A stretch of DNA of 64,000 nucleotides from Chinchilla lanigera (lineage: Eukaryota; Chordata; Mammalia; Rodentia; Chinchillidae): NCBI RefSeq assembly GCF_000276665.1, contig NW_004955473.1, positions 9,160,495-9,224,494 on the forward strand, given 5' to 3'. The notes beneath the pieces were generated by a model. That model was not told where the DNA came from. It worked only from the letters and a program-made list of their open reading frames with translations, and searched no databases. Within the stretch, counting starts at the first letter, position 1; each line of letters opens with the position of its first letter. Position numbers and translations under genes: made by a program. Shown in pieces: positions 23,920 through 35,879 of the stretch.

Positions 23920-24360
23920 TATACACTAGTTTTGATAAATGTTTTCATAATAGAAATTAGTTAAATAGATAAAATAACTAGTATGTTCAAACAATGGGAT
24001 ACAATTCAAGAACAAAAAGAAAGATGCTATTGATATTCCTAACCATGTATATCTCAAAATAAACACATTGCATAAAGTCAGACTAGGTTTCAATTGAGTG
24101 TCTTTACATCTTTACTGTGTCTGTTTACTATGGTTCATTTTATTTAAGAAACTTATTTTTTGCATTTTTCAGGGATATACTTCAAGGTATGATTTACATG
24201 AGATTCTTGGAATGCACAGTAATTGCTTGTGACAGAAATCAGATTTTTGGTTACCTGGGAATGGGAAACATGGGAACACACTTTTATTCTTGCAACTCTC
24301 CATTCAATAAAACATTATTCTTCAATATTGATATAAACACAGGTAAAGATTAATTTAATG
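23920..24360 (+). mobile_element. Old L1 ORF2 C-terminus / 3' UTR fragment
   Basis: 'tatgttcaaacaatgggatacaattcaagaacaaaaag' matches the conserved ORF2 C-terminal coding stretch (W/Y-rich 'MEYYSAIKK' region in active copies) and 'gacagaaatcagatttttggttacctgggaatgg' matches the following 3' UTR. Decayed. Confidence 0.65.
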
Positions 24361-25066
24361 AGCTGAATAACCAAAATTGCCATTTTTTCAAAATGATGGA
24401 ATAAATAGTAAAGAGATAAAAAATATTAGCTGAGTTCCAATATAGAAATACTTCAGAAAGATAAATTGAATAAGCAGCGAACATACTGAAAGAAAAGTTT
24501 TAAACCTTCAAATCAAAGATGAAATTTAAAATTGATGGGAATAACCAGGAAAAAAAATTTAAAAGTTTGCACGGTTATACGCATGCATACATATATAAAT
24601 TTACTCGACAAATGAAATTGTGGTTTACAAATATGAAGTACTTAAAATCCTGGTTCTCCAAAAGGCAGTCAGCATTTTGTTTCTGTGACATATTTATAAA
24701 TACAATAAATAGCATTTTTCAAGGCACAAAAATTTCTCCCTATCTACTCCCAAATTAAGTACTTCATCATTTATTTTTAAGATGTCTTTAAATATTCTTG
24801 TATATTGTCAAGCAGTATCATATGTTTTAAACTGACTTGCTGGGTGAGATACTGAATAAATTTAGTAAAGTAAATTTATAAATTAAAAGTAAAATTGTAG
24901 AGTTAAACCTGCTATTCATTTATTTATCTATGCAAATACCATGAATCCACTGAGTCAAGAAGATGCAGTTATTTTAATAATGTTTCTACTGTCTTTGAAA
25001 TGAATGCATGTTAGAAAGATTATGGAAAGCAGTTAAATGGAGCCTGTAGTGTAACTGATTTACTTC
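24361..25066. other. Unassigned AT-rich DNA
   Basis: No gene; no recognised repeat. Confidence 0.4.
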
Positions 25067-25080
25067 AAGACATAATTTGA

Positions 25081-25181
25081 GGGCTGGGGATTTAGCTCAG
25101 CGGCAAAGCCCCTGCCTGGCAAGCGCAAGGTCGTGAGTTCAGTTCCCAGTACCGGAGAAAAACCAAAAAAAAAAAAAAAAA
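25081..25181 (+). mobile_element. ID SINE, young, perfect target duplication
   Basis: Near-consensus ID: gggctggggatttagctcag, gcctgcctggcaagcgcaag, cagtaccggagaaaaacc, then about 19 A. Flanked by perfect 14-bp aagacataatttga at 25067-25080 and 25182-25195. Both pol III boxes look intact. Confidence 0.97.
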
Positions 25182-25195
25182 AAGACATAATTTGA

Positions 25196-26380
25196 CCTTC
25201 ACGTTTTCATCTAAAATGACAAAAGCATGATGGTCACATAGGCCTTTAAACATAGAAAATTGGAACCAAAAGTATACTTCTTACTTTGCACGAGTATTAT
25301 CTGGGTTCTCAGTTCATTTATTTTTAAATCTTAAATATACACTTACATTATTGTAGTGAGAAAAATCTGGTACAGAAGAATAAAATTTTACTTTGATCCA
25401 GTTATATAATAACCTTCAATCTTGTACATGTAGTTTAAAATGTGTATTTAATTACTTATTCATAAAATGGGAGAGTAATATGCACTTTAAATCTATGACA
25501 GAGTTGCTCTGAGAATTGAATAACAAAGAGGATGTGGAAAAGCAATGAAAAGTATTAAGTGATTTATAAATAGTAATTTTAAAGGCTTTACTTATAACTG
25601 ATATGCAAAAATCTGTAATTAATGAATACAATGTGATGTTTGTACTTGTTCATATTCCCATAAAACTTTCACCTAAATGAAAATAATAGTTATATCTATC
25701 ACCTATAACATGTCCCTGGTGTCTCAAATCCATCTTGTAACAGCAGGAGCATAACACTCTGTTACAACAACCCATCCTACGTTACATACTAAAGTATGCT
25801 TTAGCTAATATGCTGAAGTAAATTTGTACTTTAACATAATAGTAGCTGGCTGTGTCTCAGTAGCTGTGCCTAGGTTATATGGGGAACAATCTTTGTGTCT
25901 ACGTACTTGATATGATAAGCAGTAGACTGTGCATGGGGATTTTTACCCACATATTGCATCCATCTAGTAGGTTTTACATATGTATACTTGAGCAGCTCAG
26001 GGGGTACAGAAACACTCATACCATTATTCTATTCTATAGGCATGTATTTTACCATGAATGAAATGTGGATGTGACTCACAGTAGCTGAACATGGGAAATG
26101 CAAAAACTTATCTGGGTGTTCACCCACTTGCAAGACAAATGGCAAGGTGTGTACAGGAGATCCAAAGCAGCAACACGTGAGTTTTACCCACGAGTTGGTA
26201 AAATTCTATGGTAAATTGGTAAATTTCTGTGGAATTAGAATTTGCTGTAAAAATGTTTCATTTTTATTTTCTGGTAGAAGTAGCCCAGTTCAGTGTAATG
26301 GCACACACACACAAAACCAGATTTGTCAGTTTTGGAAGAGGTTGAAAGTGAATCATGAGATCATTCATGCATGGATGGTG
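25196..26380. other. Unassigned; may include the piggyBac 5' region
   Basis: No family recognised. From about 26147 a plus frame stays open into the piggyBac-like coding region, so the 5' end of that transposon may lie here; no inverted repeat or TTAA-bounded end could be identified. Confidence 0.4.
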
Positions 26381-28140
26381 AAGATGATAATGATTTTGAC
26401 ATTGGCCATGAGATCCTGTGACATGGAGAAAAAATACACTGATACAAACACAAAGAATGAAGACTTCTTTAACTCAAGTGATGAAGAAAACAACAAAGTG
26501 AGTGCATATTTCACTAGTAGAAATGCTACAAGAAGTCATGCAAAGGAAAAGAACTATTGAATGTTAAAACTAGGTCCAAAAATATAGTGAGGCTCTTGGT
26601 AAGGATGAAATCTACTGGATGGAATGCCAGCACTGCCATTGAATGTTAGAAATTGTAACAGACAAATGTTATAAGATGTTTTGAGATGCGCAAATGCTGA
26701 TATATAAAATGTTCTATATGTACCAATAGACATACTCACAAATGTATACATTAGGACACCTCACTAGTTGAACTGAAAGCATTCATAGGTCTGCTGTATT
26801 TAAAGGGCCTTCTCAAGATTATGTCATGCACTTGAAGTTTGTAGAATAATAATGAAACTGAGGAGACTTGGGTTCCTTCAAAATTGCCTGAGGTTTTATG
26901 ACAAAAGCATCCACTGAGAAAAAAGTAGAACTGATAATCTGGCTGCTATCTGCTCATGGTTTGAGAAATTTGTGAGTAACTGTCAAGCAATTTACACACC
27001 ATCTGAATACATGACTCTTGAACGTGCAACATTTCATGGTCGCTGCAGCTTCAGGCAGTATATTCTCCAAAAAAACCTTTCAAAATATGGCATAAAATTT
27101 ATGCCTGTGTAGATGTGAAGACCTCTTATGCTTTCAGTTTAGAAATTTACACTGGAACTCAACCACCAGGTCCTTATTGATATAGTAATAAACCAAATGA
27201 TGTTGTGCACAGACTTGTTGCTTCCATCTCCCAAACTAATCAAAATGTGAAATTTGACAGTTGGTTTACCAGTTTCCAACTGATGTTACTTTGGCTAACA
27301 GAATACAAGTTGACCAGCACAGGAACTGTACACAGGAACAAAGCAGAAATTCCAAATAAAACGTTGTAATTTCAAAACAGAGAATTGTATAATACAATCT
27401 TTGGATTTCAGAAAAATATAACATAGGTCTTGTATATGGCAAAGAAAAACAAAGTGGTTTGCTGATGTCAACACTGAACCGTGGGGCTGGGGATTTAGCT
27501 CAGCAGCAAAAGTGCCTGCCTGGCAAGCGCAAGGTCTCGAGTTCGGTTCCTGGTACCGGAGGAAAACAAAAACAAAAACAAAAAACAAAAAAAAAAAGAA
27601 ACACTGAACCGTGATGGAAATACTGATGGGGAAACCTGGACAGAAGCCTGAGATAGGAACTTTCTACAACAAAACCAAAAGTGGAGTGTTTGTTGTTAAT
27701 GAGTCATGGAGCAATTATTATGTCACTCAAAACATAAAACATTGGCCAGTGTTTTTGTTTTACTCAATCCTAAACATGTATGACATGAATAGTTTGATAG
27801 TTTTCAAAGAAAAGAATGAGGGCAAAATATCATGAAGAAATGTTCTTAGAGGACTGGGAGTAGAACTCATAAGAGATCATTTACAGCAGGGGAAGAACAA
27901 GATTTTTCTTCCCAGGGAACTATGCAAAATCATTGTGGATCACACTGGTGAGCTTGCAGGTGAACAGGCAGGCACAGCACCACGAAGAACTTCTATAACA
28001 ACAGGAAAACCAAAATGATGGCAAATGTTCCACTACAGGAAAGGACAGGAAAACAAAACATGCAAGCTATCAATGTAAGTGATACATCTGTAAGTAACAT
28101 GCAGTTTTCATGTGTGAAGACTGCCTTGGGTATGACAGTT
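26380..28140 (+). pseudogene. piggyBac-family transposase, decayed
   Basis: Collinear matches to the piggyBac transposase family (DDE, TTAA-targeting DNA transposons; PGBD genes derive from it). An acidic N-terminal stretch is at about 26390-26490. SLVELKAFIGLLYLKGLLK is at 26761-26817. A block LRFYDKSIH...TPSEYMTLERATFHGRCSFR starts at 26888 and runs to about 27060, followed by VDVKTSYAFSLEIYTG and SNKPNDVVHRL. FDSWFTS at 27256 retains the second catalytic Asp. KPEIGTFYNKTKSGVFVVNE and IKHWPVFLFYSILNM lie at 27627-27790, and LGVELIRDHLQQ follows. Internal stops and shifts break it (for example a stop near 27178). An ID splits it at 27484-27599. First and third catalytic Asp positions are lost. 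Not a domesticated gene as it stands. Confidence 0.88.
27484..27599 (+). mobile_element. ID SINE inside the piggyBac relic
   Basis: ID body gggctggggatttagctcag through ggtaccgga, then an (AAAAC)n-rich A tail. Perfect 14-bp target duplication aacactgaaccgtg at 27470-27483 and 27600-27613. Removing the insert restores the surrounding order, so the transposon relic was already here. Confidence 0.97.
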
Positions 28141-29080
28141 GAAACAAACATTATTTCTATAGGTTTTCATTTCTTTTTTTTTTCAGGTTTTTATTTATGA
28201 TGTTATCTTTTAGGTGAGCTGAACAGCTAAGCAGCTAAATACCTGATGTGAAAACACTGATGTCTCTTCTAAGCACTCATTACATATTTGATATTTTATT
28301 TTAGTGATATATTATTTTCCTACTAACTGCACATTATACAATATAGTAAGAAGCACCTGACCAAGCAGAAAGACAAGAGTGGTGACAAGAATGCCACATA
28401 TAGAAGGAAAGTTAAGCCCATGTGCTGTCAGTGTAAGCAAGCTGTGTGTGTGGAATATGCAGTCTTCATGTATGAAGACTGCCCTGGGTATGAAAGTTGA
28501 ATGACAGATTTTTTTTGTGTTGCAGAATTCTGTTGGTACTTCTCTTGTAATTCATATACAAATTTATTTCCTATGCTATCATTTAGGTTTTGTAAACAAG
28601 TACATATCTGAAGTGAAAATGATGTTTATTCTCAATTTGAAATACATATTAAGAATTTAATACTTTATTTTTATTGATATTTTATGTTCTTGTTAACTAT
28701 ACGTTCTATTATGTAATAAGAACCTCCTGATAAAGCAGCAGGACTAAGAAGAAAACAAGCATGTCCTGCACAAAGGTCAGGAAAGCAAAACATATGCGCT
28801 GTCAGTGTAACACGTGTGTATGGAACATACTATTGACATGTGTGAACATTACCTTAGATGCAATAATTAATGATTATTATTTTATAGATTCTATTTGTAT
28901 TTTTATTGTAGCTCATATCGGAATTTAATTCTGTTATTGGTTTTCAGACTTTGTACAGCAAAAAGAAGTTGACTTTGAAAATTTTGATGACTTTTTATAA
29001 AGACTCAATAAATATTAAAAGCCCAATGCTTTATTTTTTGTATTTTTCCTATTAAGTACTCATTGTTTAATATAACCAAA
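27990..29080 (+). repeat. Three tandem copies of the piggyBac C-terminal Cys-rich domain plus 3' flank
   Basis: Unit A about 27990-28350, B about 28351-28720, C about 28721-29080. Each has the Cys-rich domain core (caatgt/cagtgt at 28071, 28429, 28803; A reads QCK*YICK*HAVFMCEDC and B QCKQAVCVEYAVFMYEDC), then 'aagactgcc(t/c)tgggtatgA', an AT-rich 3' segment with 'tatcttttaggt' / 'tatcatttaggt', and a 'taagaa' junction. Spacings are 358 and 374 bp, so divergence is substantial and the duplication is not recent. Confidence 0.82.
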
Positions 29081-29209
29081 CTCATAAAATTAAAATGAAT
29101 AATTCATCAATAGAAATATTCAAAAAATAAATGTGAACATTATACACACACAATGATGTACCTTTATGACATTCTATACTCAATAAAATTTAAAAATGTA
29201 CAATATGGT

Positions 29210-29850
29210 ATTGTTCACTATAAGCACTGTCTTATAAAGCATATCTGTAAAACTTATTGATCTCACATAACTGAAAATTTTATATGCATTAAATATCTCC
29301 TCTCAACCCTTGGAAGCTATCACTGTACCCTTTGCTTTTAGGTTTTATACTATTGTAGATACCACTTTACATAAGCTGAATCATGCATTATTGATTTTTA
29401 TGTGATTAGATTCTTTCACTTAGCATAATGTTCTGAAGATTCATCTCCGATATCTAAAAGGCAAGATTTTCTTATGTTTTAAAGGCAAAATAATGTCCTA
29501 TTGTATGTACAGCCTACATATGCTTTAGTCATTCATTTGCTAATGGACATTTAATATGTTTCCATACTTTAGCTATTGTAAATAATACTGTAAACAGGTG
29601 AGTTTTTACACTTTGCAATTCTGATTTCAGTTCTTTGGAAAACATCCCTTGTTCTGACACCTAATATCATATGGTAGTTCTATTTCCAATTTGTTAAGGA
29701 ACATCCTTACTATTTTCCATAGTGGCTGCACCACTTTACATTCTTACCAAAACTATACAAATGGTCTCTTTTATTTATCTATTTGTTTTTGATCATTTAT
29801 GTGTTTTGTTTTCCCTTGATAATGGCCTTTCTAACAGATACAAAGCGTTC
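29210..29850 (-). mobile_element. Old antisense L1, ORF2 C-terminus
   Basis: 'tgaatcatgcattattgatttttatgtgattagattctttcacttagcataatgttctgaagattcat' and 'tgtcctattgtatgtacagcctacatatgcttt' are the usual complement of ancient L1 ORF2 3' sequence; 'ttccatagtggctgcaccactttacattc' follows. No open frame. Confidence 0.75.
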
Positions 29851-29920
29851 AATTTAATTATGCAATTATACAATTACCTTTTATTTTGAAAGATAATGCA
29901 GTATTTAGGAGGAATTTTTT

Positions 29921-30067
29921 TATGATTTTTGAGAAAGGGTCTCCAGTTGTGTAGTTCAGGCTGGCGTTGAACTCACTGTGTAGCCCAGTCTGGCCTCAAA
30001 CTTGTGGCAATCCTCATATTACAGCCTCCAGAGTGCTGGGATTACAGGCATATGCCACCATACCTGG
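29921..30067 (-). mobile_element. B1-type SINE, antisense
   Basis: Complement of a B1: poly-T, gagaaagggtctcc, two 'gtagttcaggctgg/gtagcccagtctgg' segments (29-bp internal duplication), then gtgctgggattacaggcat and accatacctgg. Confidence 0.93.
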
Positions 30068-30479
30068 TTTTATTTAGGTGTTTTTGAAGGCATTTTTGGT
30101 GCTTGGAATATGTATACTGTCTTCCACACTTCTTTGTTTGCAATGAGTGATCAACAATAAATGTTGGTGTTCCCTGAAAGTTGATAAGTCATGTTTTTAT
30201 TGCTATTTTCAAGAAGAGAGACTTATAAAATATGTAAAACTATTTAAAAGTAACAGATGAATACACACATATTGCCATTACAAAACTTACTACAATACTA
30301 GAATAGTCAAAAGAGTGTAATACTGGCATAATAAGATAAATAGGTAGGAGAGAATTTAGGTTGCAAAAATAAAACTTTACACATATCATTAATTGATGTG
30401 CAATATGATATCACGACTATCAGTACCACTATGGAACGAATTGTCTTTTCATTGAATGCCTAACTGAATGAATTAGAAT

Positions 30480-32870
30480 GTTTTCTTTCTTTTTTTTTTT
30501 TGGATAAGGTTAGCTAAGTGTTTATCAAATTTATTTAGTCTTTCAAAGAACCAACTATTAAATCCATTGTTTCTTTGTATTGATTTCTTAGTCTCAGTTG
30601 CTGTTCTAATATTTATAATTTCCTCTCTCATATGAGCTTTTAGTTTCCCTTGTTCTTCTTTTACTAGAAGTTTGAGATTCAACATTATGTTATTTATTTG
30701 AGGTTGGTCTGTCTTCCTGATATGCATATTCACTGCTACATATTTTCCAGTTTAGACTGATTTCATTGAGTCCCTTAACTTCTGGTATGTTGGATTGCCA
30801 CTTCAATTTAGTTGTAGAAAATGTTTAATTTCTTATTTAATTTCAGCTGTGACCCATTTGTAGCAAAGTAGTGTGTTATTTCATTTCCATGTTTTTGTGG
30901 AATTTTTGTGGTTTCTTTTGCTGTAGACTTCCAATTTCAATGCACTATGGTCACATAGAATGCATAGGATAATTTCAACTTATTTGCATTTACTTTAGCA
31001 TGTTCTATGGGCTACTATGTGGTCTATTTTGGAGAACATCCCATGCGCAGCTGAGAAAACTGTGTACTCTGATGTTGTGGAGTGGAACACTCTGTAGACA
31101 TCTACTAAGTCCATTTGTTCACAGATTTAGTTCAGTTCTGATATTTCTTTGTTGATTTCTGTCTAGTTAATCTATGTATTCATGGGAATGGGGTGTTAGG
31201 TTCCCGCATTAAAATTGTATTAGTGTTTATTTGATTTTTCATGTGTATTAATATTTGTTTTATATAGACAAGTGGGCCTGTACTTGTTGCATATATATAT
31301 TTATAACTGATATCCATTATTAGAGTTTTCCATTAAAAAGAATGTAGGGACCTTCTTTATCTCTTTTGATCTGTCTTGGCTGGAAGTTCTCATTGTCTGC
31401 AAATAGAATAGCTACCCCTGCTTTTTTCCAGGAATCCATTGGAATATTATTTTAAATACTTTCACTTTCAGTCTACAAATTTATTTTTGAGTTAAATATT
31501 TTTCTTGTATACAGAATATTGTTGGATCTTCCTTCTTAATCCTTTCTGCCAGCCTATTTCTTTTACTTGGTGAATTGAGACCATTTACATTGATGGTTAT
31601 AAGTGCCATGTATTGGCTGAGTCTTGCACTATTATTTTCTGCTGTTGGTTCTTTATTTTCCCCTCTGTTTAAGGGCTTGCTCTGCCTACTGACTTATTTG
31701 TAATGGTGTTCTTGGATTTGTGCCCATATTTGTCTCTCTCAAAAATGTCTTTCAGAACACACTGTAGAGCTGGTTTAGTACTTATGAGTTTCTTCATTTG
31801 TTCTTTGTCATGGAAGTATCTTATTTCTCCACTGAGTCTGGCAGACAGTTTTCCAGGGAATATAAATCTGGGTTGGAAGTTTACATTAGTACTTGGAATA
31901 CTCCACTTCAAACTCTCTTTGACCTAGGGCTTTGTGTTGAAAAATTTGCTGTAATTCTGATTGGTTTTCCTTTGTAAGTTATTTTCTTCTCGTCTCTAAC
32001 AGCTTTTAGTATTCTGTTCTTGTCCCAAATTTCTGGAATCTTGATTTTGAAATGCATTGGTATAGATTTTTTATCATGGCTTAATTGCAGTTCTATGGCT
32101 CATTTTTCTGTATGTCAAATTCTTTTTCCATATCTGCGAAGTTTTCTGTCATTACTTCTGCGAAGGGTTTATTTTTTTAATATCATTTTTACTGGTTCTT
32201 GCTTTTTAATTGACTCCAAGCAATCTTATGTTATTCTTTGCATCATTTTGCAGCTGTGGGACTTTTTCATGGCCTCTTGTTATTTGTAAAAGATCTTTCT
32301 TTGTATGATCAATAGCTGTAATCTTCTCTTCTAGGTTTGAAATTCAGTCTTCACTTTTGTTCATGCAGTTTTCAAGCCTTCAATGTAATTTTTAATTTCC
32401 TGCATATCTGTTTGAATCTGCTTCATGGATTCTATATCTTTCCTATGATGGGCACACATGGTTTGCATCATTTCCCAATGCTTCTCAATTTTTTTAATCT
32501 ATGTCTACTCTAGAATTGCTGAGTAAGTCATTCATCGTGATCACCATCTCTTTTTACTTGGGAGATTATTTCTTATCTGAATTCCTTTAATATCACATGC
32601 ACCTATTTTTGAACTTCTGCTGCTCTCATTTATTTCAAATGGGTGCCCTCCATTTTCCTCTACTTCAAGTCCCTTGGGCTTGTCCTCTGTGGGCTGGAGG
32701 TCTGGGGTTCGTTTTGTTTCTGTGTCTTGTCATTTTTTATTTACATTTTTCAGCATTGATGCCTGTGAATTTCTTGTAGTATGTAGTTTTGTTAGTATCA
32801 AGGCCTCCCTCGGAAATGTCTGTTCTTCAGGGGTGTCTTCTATGTGGAGCAGGTTGGTGTTGGACACTTG
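30480..32870 (-). mobile_element. Antisense L1: ORF2 endonuclease side, ORF1 and part of 5' UTR
   Basis: From left: the ORF2 region between endonuclease and RT (30473-30733 minus frame, 'FNSWFFERLNKFDKHLANLI'), endonuclease about 31000-31440, ORF1 C-terminal domain 31669-31911, coiled coil about 32340-32560, 5' UTR to about 32870. RT and the 3' end are absent. Since LINEs normally truncate at the 5' end, the missing 3' half implies a later deletion or rearrangement. Confidence 0.82.
31669..31911 (-). pseudogene. L1 ORF1p C-terminal-domain fragment (relic)
   Basis: 80 open codons: FQPRFIFPGKLSARLSGEIR, then KLISTKPALQCVLKDIFERD. This is the L1 ORF1p C-terminal domain order (F-Q-P-R-x-x-Y/F-P-x-K-L-S then T-x-P-A-L-x-x-x-L-K). 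The reading frame is broken on both sides. Confidence 0.85.
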
Positions 32871-33199
32871 AATATGCATGGGCAAAAAATATGAAGTTAT
32901 TTCATGACATGTAAAAATTTATTCAAGTATATAATTGAACTAACTGTTGGAAAGAAAATTGTAAGACTGTTAGGAGAGAGTACATTTTTCCAATCTTGTC
33001 CTAAATCAGCTTACTTGATGAATTTTCAAAATTGTATCCATCAAATAAATAAGAAAAATCATGCTTTATGAGGATTAAAGGGTTTTTTTAAAGTTTTGTA
33101 ATACAAATTGTGTTGTCAAAATTAGTAATACACCCCTTATAGTAAAAGAAAACAATAGCAAATCATATATCTGATAATGAAATTTTATATATAATATAA

Positions 33200-33950
33200 A
33201 AAATCAACAAGAAGACCACTTAAGTAAAAATGAGTGAATGATATGCTTATATATTTTTTCAAGGAAGATACTTAAGGCAAATAAGTACATGAAAAGACAC
33301 ATAAGATCACTGGTAAACAGGAAAATGTGCACCACTAGGATAACTTTAACAAAAATAAGTAATTAAAAATGTTGAGAAGGATGTAGTGAAATTAGAGTTC
33401 TCATGAACTACTGAGGAAATGTAAAATGGTATGTCCTCTTTGGAAAACTGCCTGGAACTGATTTCCCTAGTAGTTATAGTCAAGGAAATGACAGAAGTGA
33501 TCACAGAAAAATCTGTGCATGAATGTTTACTGCCTCTTTACTCATAACAGCCAAACTATAGAAACAGTTCAAATATCTACCAATTACTGAATTAATTAAA
33601 TAAATGTGATGCATTTTCCAGCAATAGAATCACTGAAGTACTGAAATATACTACAACCTACAGAGCTTTAGAACATGCTAAATATTCAAGTCACAAAAAT
33701 AACATACTATAGGATTTCTTTTATCTAAAATGAACAGGATATACAAATAGAGAGAGAGAAAAAATTGACTTTTGGTTGGGCAACCTCCAATTTTGTCACT
33801 GGGATTTAATGGCAATGTTTAGAGATTCTTTGTAGGATGATAACACTTTCTAGTCTTAGATTGCGGTGATGATTGCAAACATCTATGAATTTGTTGAAAC
33901 CCTAAACTGTACATAAAATGATTACATTTTGTGGTGTGTGACTTGTGATT
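33200..33950 (+). mobile_element. Old sense L1, ORF2 C-terminus and 3' UTR
   Basis: 'tgttgagaaggatgtagtgaaattagagttctcatgaactactg', 'aacagccaaactatagaaacagttcaaat', 'acaggatatacaaatagagag' and the 3' tail 'ttgaaaccctaaactgtacat'. All frames are interrupted. Confidence 0.8.
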
Positions 33951-33959
33951 TAATTGGAT

Positions 33960-34090
33960 TATTTTATTTTATTTTTTATTTTGAGGCAGAGTCTCATTAT
34001 ATATTGTAGGCTGGACTTGAACTCACAATGATCCTCGGCTTCAACCACCCAACTGCTGGAATTATAGGTGTACACCACCATGCCTAGCTG
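33960..34090 (-). mobile_element. B1-type SINE, antisense
   Basis: Poly-T/A lead, gaggcagagtctcattatat, ggctggacttgaactcacaatgatcct, aactgctggaattataggtgtacaccaccatgcctagct. Placed immediately after the L1 3' end. Confidence 0.92.
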
Positions 34091-34295
34091 CAAGGTTTTT
34101 TAAAAATAAGTAAACATTGAAGTTATAAAAAAGAAAAATGTGACCATAGTATGGAACTTGATGCATATTTTTATACTCAAATTCTATAGTAGACGTTGTT
34201 TCCTAAGTTCTGACTTATAGAACAACCTGTAGGCCAAGCCTGGACAACTATATTAGTGATACTGAAGAAAATATGTAAATGCTTTGAATATTTGG

Positions 34296-34398
34296 TTTTT
34301 GTTTTGTTTTTTTGGTTTTTCTCCGGTACCGGGAACCGAACTCACAACCTTGCGCTTGCCAGGCAGGCGCTGTGCCGCTGAGCTAAATCCCCAGCCGC
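34296..34398 (-). mobile_element. ID SINE, young, 16-bp perfect target duplication
   Basis: T-rich tail, ctccggtaccgggaaccgaa, ttgcgcttgccaggcaggcg, ctgagctaaatccccagcc. Flanked by tgctttgaatatttgg at 34280-34295 and 34399-34414. Confidence 0.97.
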
Positions 34399-34561
34399 TG
34401 CTTTGAATATTTGGGATGAAACATTATAGTTATAGATTTAAAACGTGAGGAAATAAGAAAATAATAGGAGAGCTGAAGGTAAAACACAGTGCTAATTTCT
34501 TTTTCTTACACAAAGCAAATTAAGAGACTTTACAAGTGCATTTGAAGGAATGAAACACAAG

Positions 34562-34713
34562 GGTTAGCCAAGTGCAGTGGCACATGTTTGTAATCCCAGC
34601 ACTCACGAGGATGATACAGAAGGGTCATGGTAATGCCAAGGCAAGACTTGGCTACATAGTTAGTTCTAAACCAGCCTAGACTGCATAGCAAGATTCTGTC
34701 TAAAAAAAAAAAA
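34562..34713 (+). mobile_element. B1-type SINE
   Basis: agccaagtgcagtggcacatgtttgtaatcccagcactcac, the second 29-bp segment gttctaaaccagcctagactgcatagcaa, and gattctgtct plus A tail. Diverged. Confidence 0.9.
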
Positions 34714-35870
34714 ATCCAAGAGTATATCATTTCAAAACGTGACACATGTAACAAATAAAAAAAATAGAGATATAAATATATTTGAATGGCACTCATAAAA
34801 TGGAGTGTAAGTAACCTGATTCTAATCATGTCTATCAGGAAGGCAAAATATATTATGTTAAATTGAAAAGCTAATATTTACAGTACAGCATATGCATAGT
34901 TAGCAGTATATATGTAATAAGGAAGAGATAAAGTATGTAAGATTGATGAAGTGTAGATCTTGATATCATTTTCATATTAAAAGTTTCTTATTTGATTGAA
35001 ACAAAGTGTCTTATTTTAAAGAATATTTTGCATTTGAAAAGAATCTAAAAGTAATTATGAGAAACTTGTCATTATAAGTAAATTTAAGTGCTGAAAAATT
35101 CTACACAATAAAGGGATTAATAAAAGTACATATTATAACACTGTGTCCACTGATGGAGATAAATATATTTCATATTCATGCCTCCTTTGAGTGGAAAAAT
35201 TTGATATCTGCAAAGGAATTGGAAACAGTATTTCAAGACCAATAAGAAAAGACCGTGACTGACGCTCTGTAAAGAGTTGTGGACGTAGTGATTTCAGTAT
35301 ACGCAGCTACTCAGTGACTTGAACATATTCCTACAAAGCAGAAGACAATTGATGGAACTGAAAGGCAATTAATTTGAAATAAATAAAGTGAACTGACTCT
35401 CTGCAATAGACTTAGTTGACCTGTCAAATTCTCTGTCACACTAGGTTACTGAGAAGAATCATTTGGAATTATATTAAAATTGAACTCTAAATTTTTAGTC
35501 ACATAAACTAAGGAAATAGCCTGAAAAAAAATAAACCTTGAAAAGAAATTCACCATTGTGCAAGCTTCTTCTGTAAAAATATCAGCTATTGAAATATGAT
35601 AGTAAATTATTATCAGATTGAGTACAGAAACCTTTAAATTTTATTCCCCAAGCCAAAATGCTATTAATATTCAATCCTCCCCCTCCCTCAAATCTAGCCA
35701 TAACATGTAGAAAGACAGCCAACACAAACAGAAACAAAATATCATTCATTCACAGCAACTGTGAATTTTAAACACCAGAAAACCCTAAATCCATGGAGCT
35801 TATGTGTATGCTATTAAATTTTCATCTGAAATTTTTAAAAAAGAGACATAGATGTTTTCCTTATCATATC
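34714..35870. other. Unassigned AT-rich DNA
   Basis: No gene. No repeat recognised with confidence; the right end may belong to the following L1. Confidence 0.4.
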
Positions 35871-35879
35871 TGTCTATAA

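Noticed and set aside
26147..28140. Functional domesticated PGBD-type gene
   Set aside because: Internal stops, frameshifts, catalytic losses and an inserted ID; no sign of splice sites that would bypass them.
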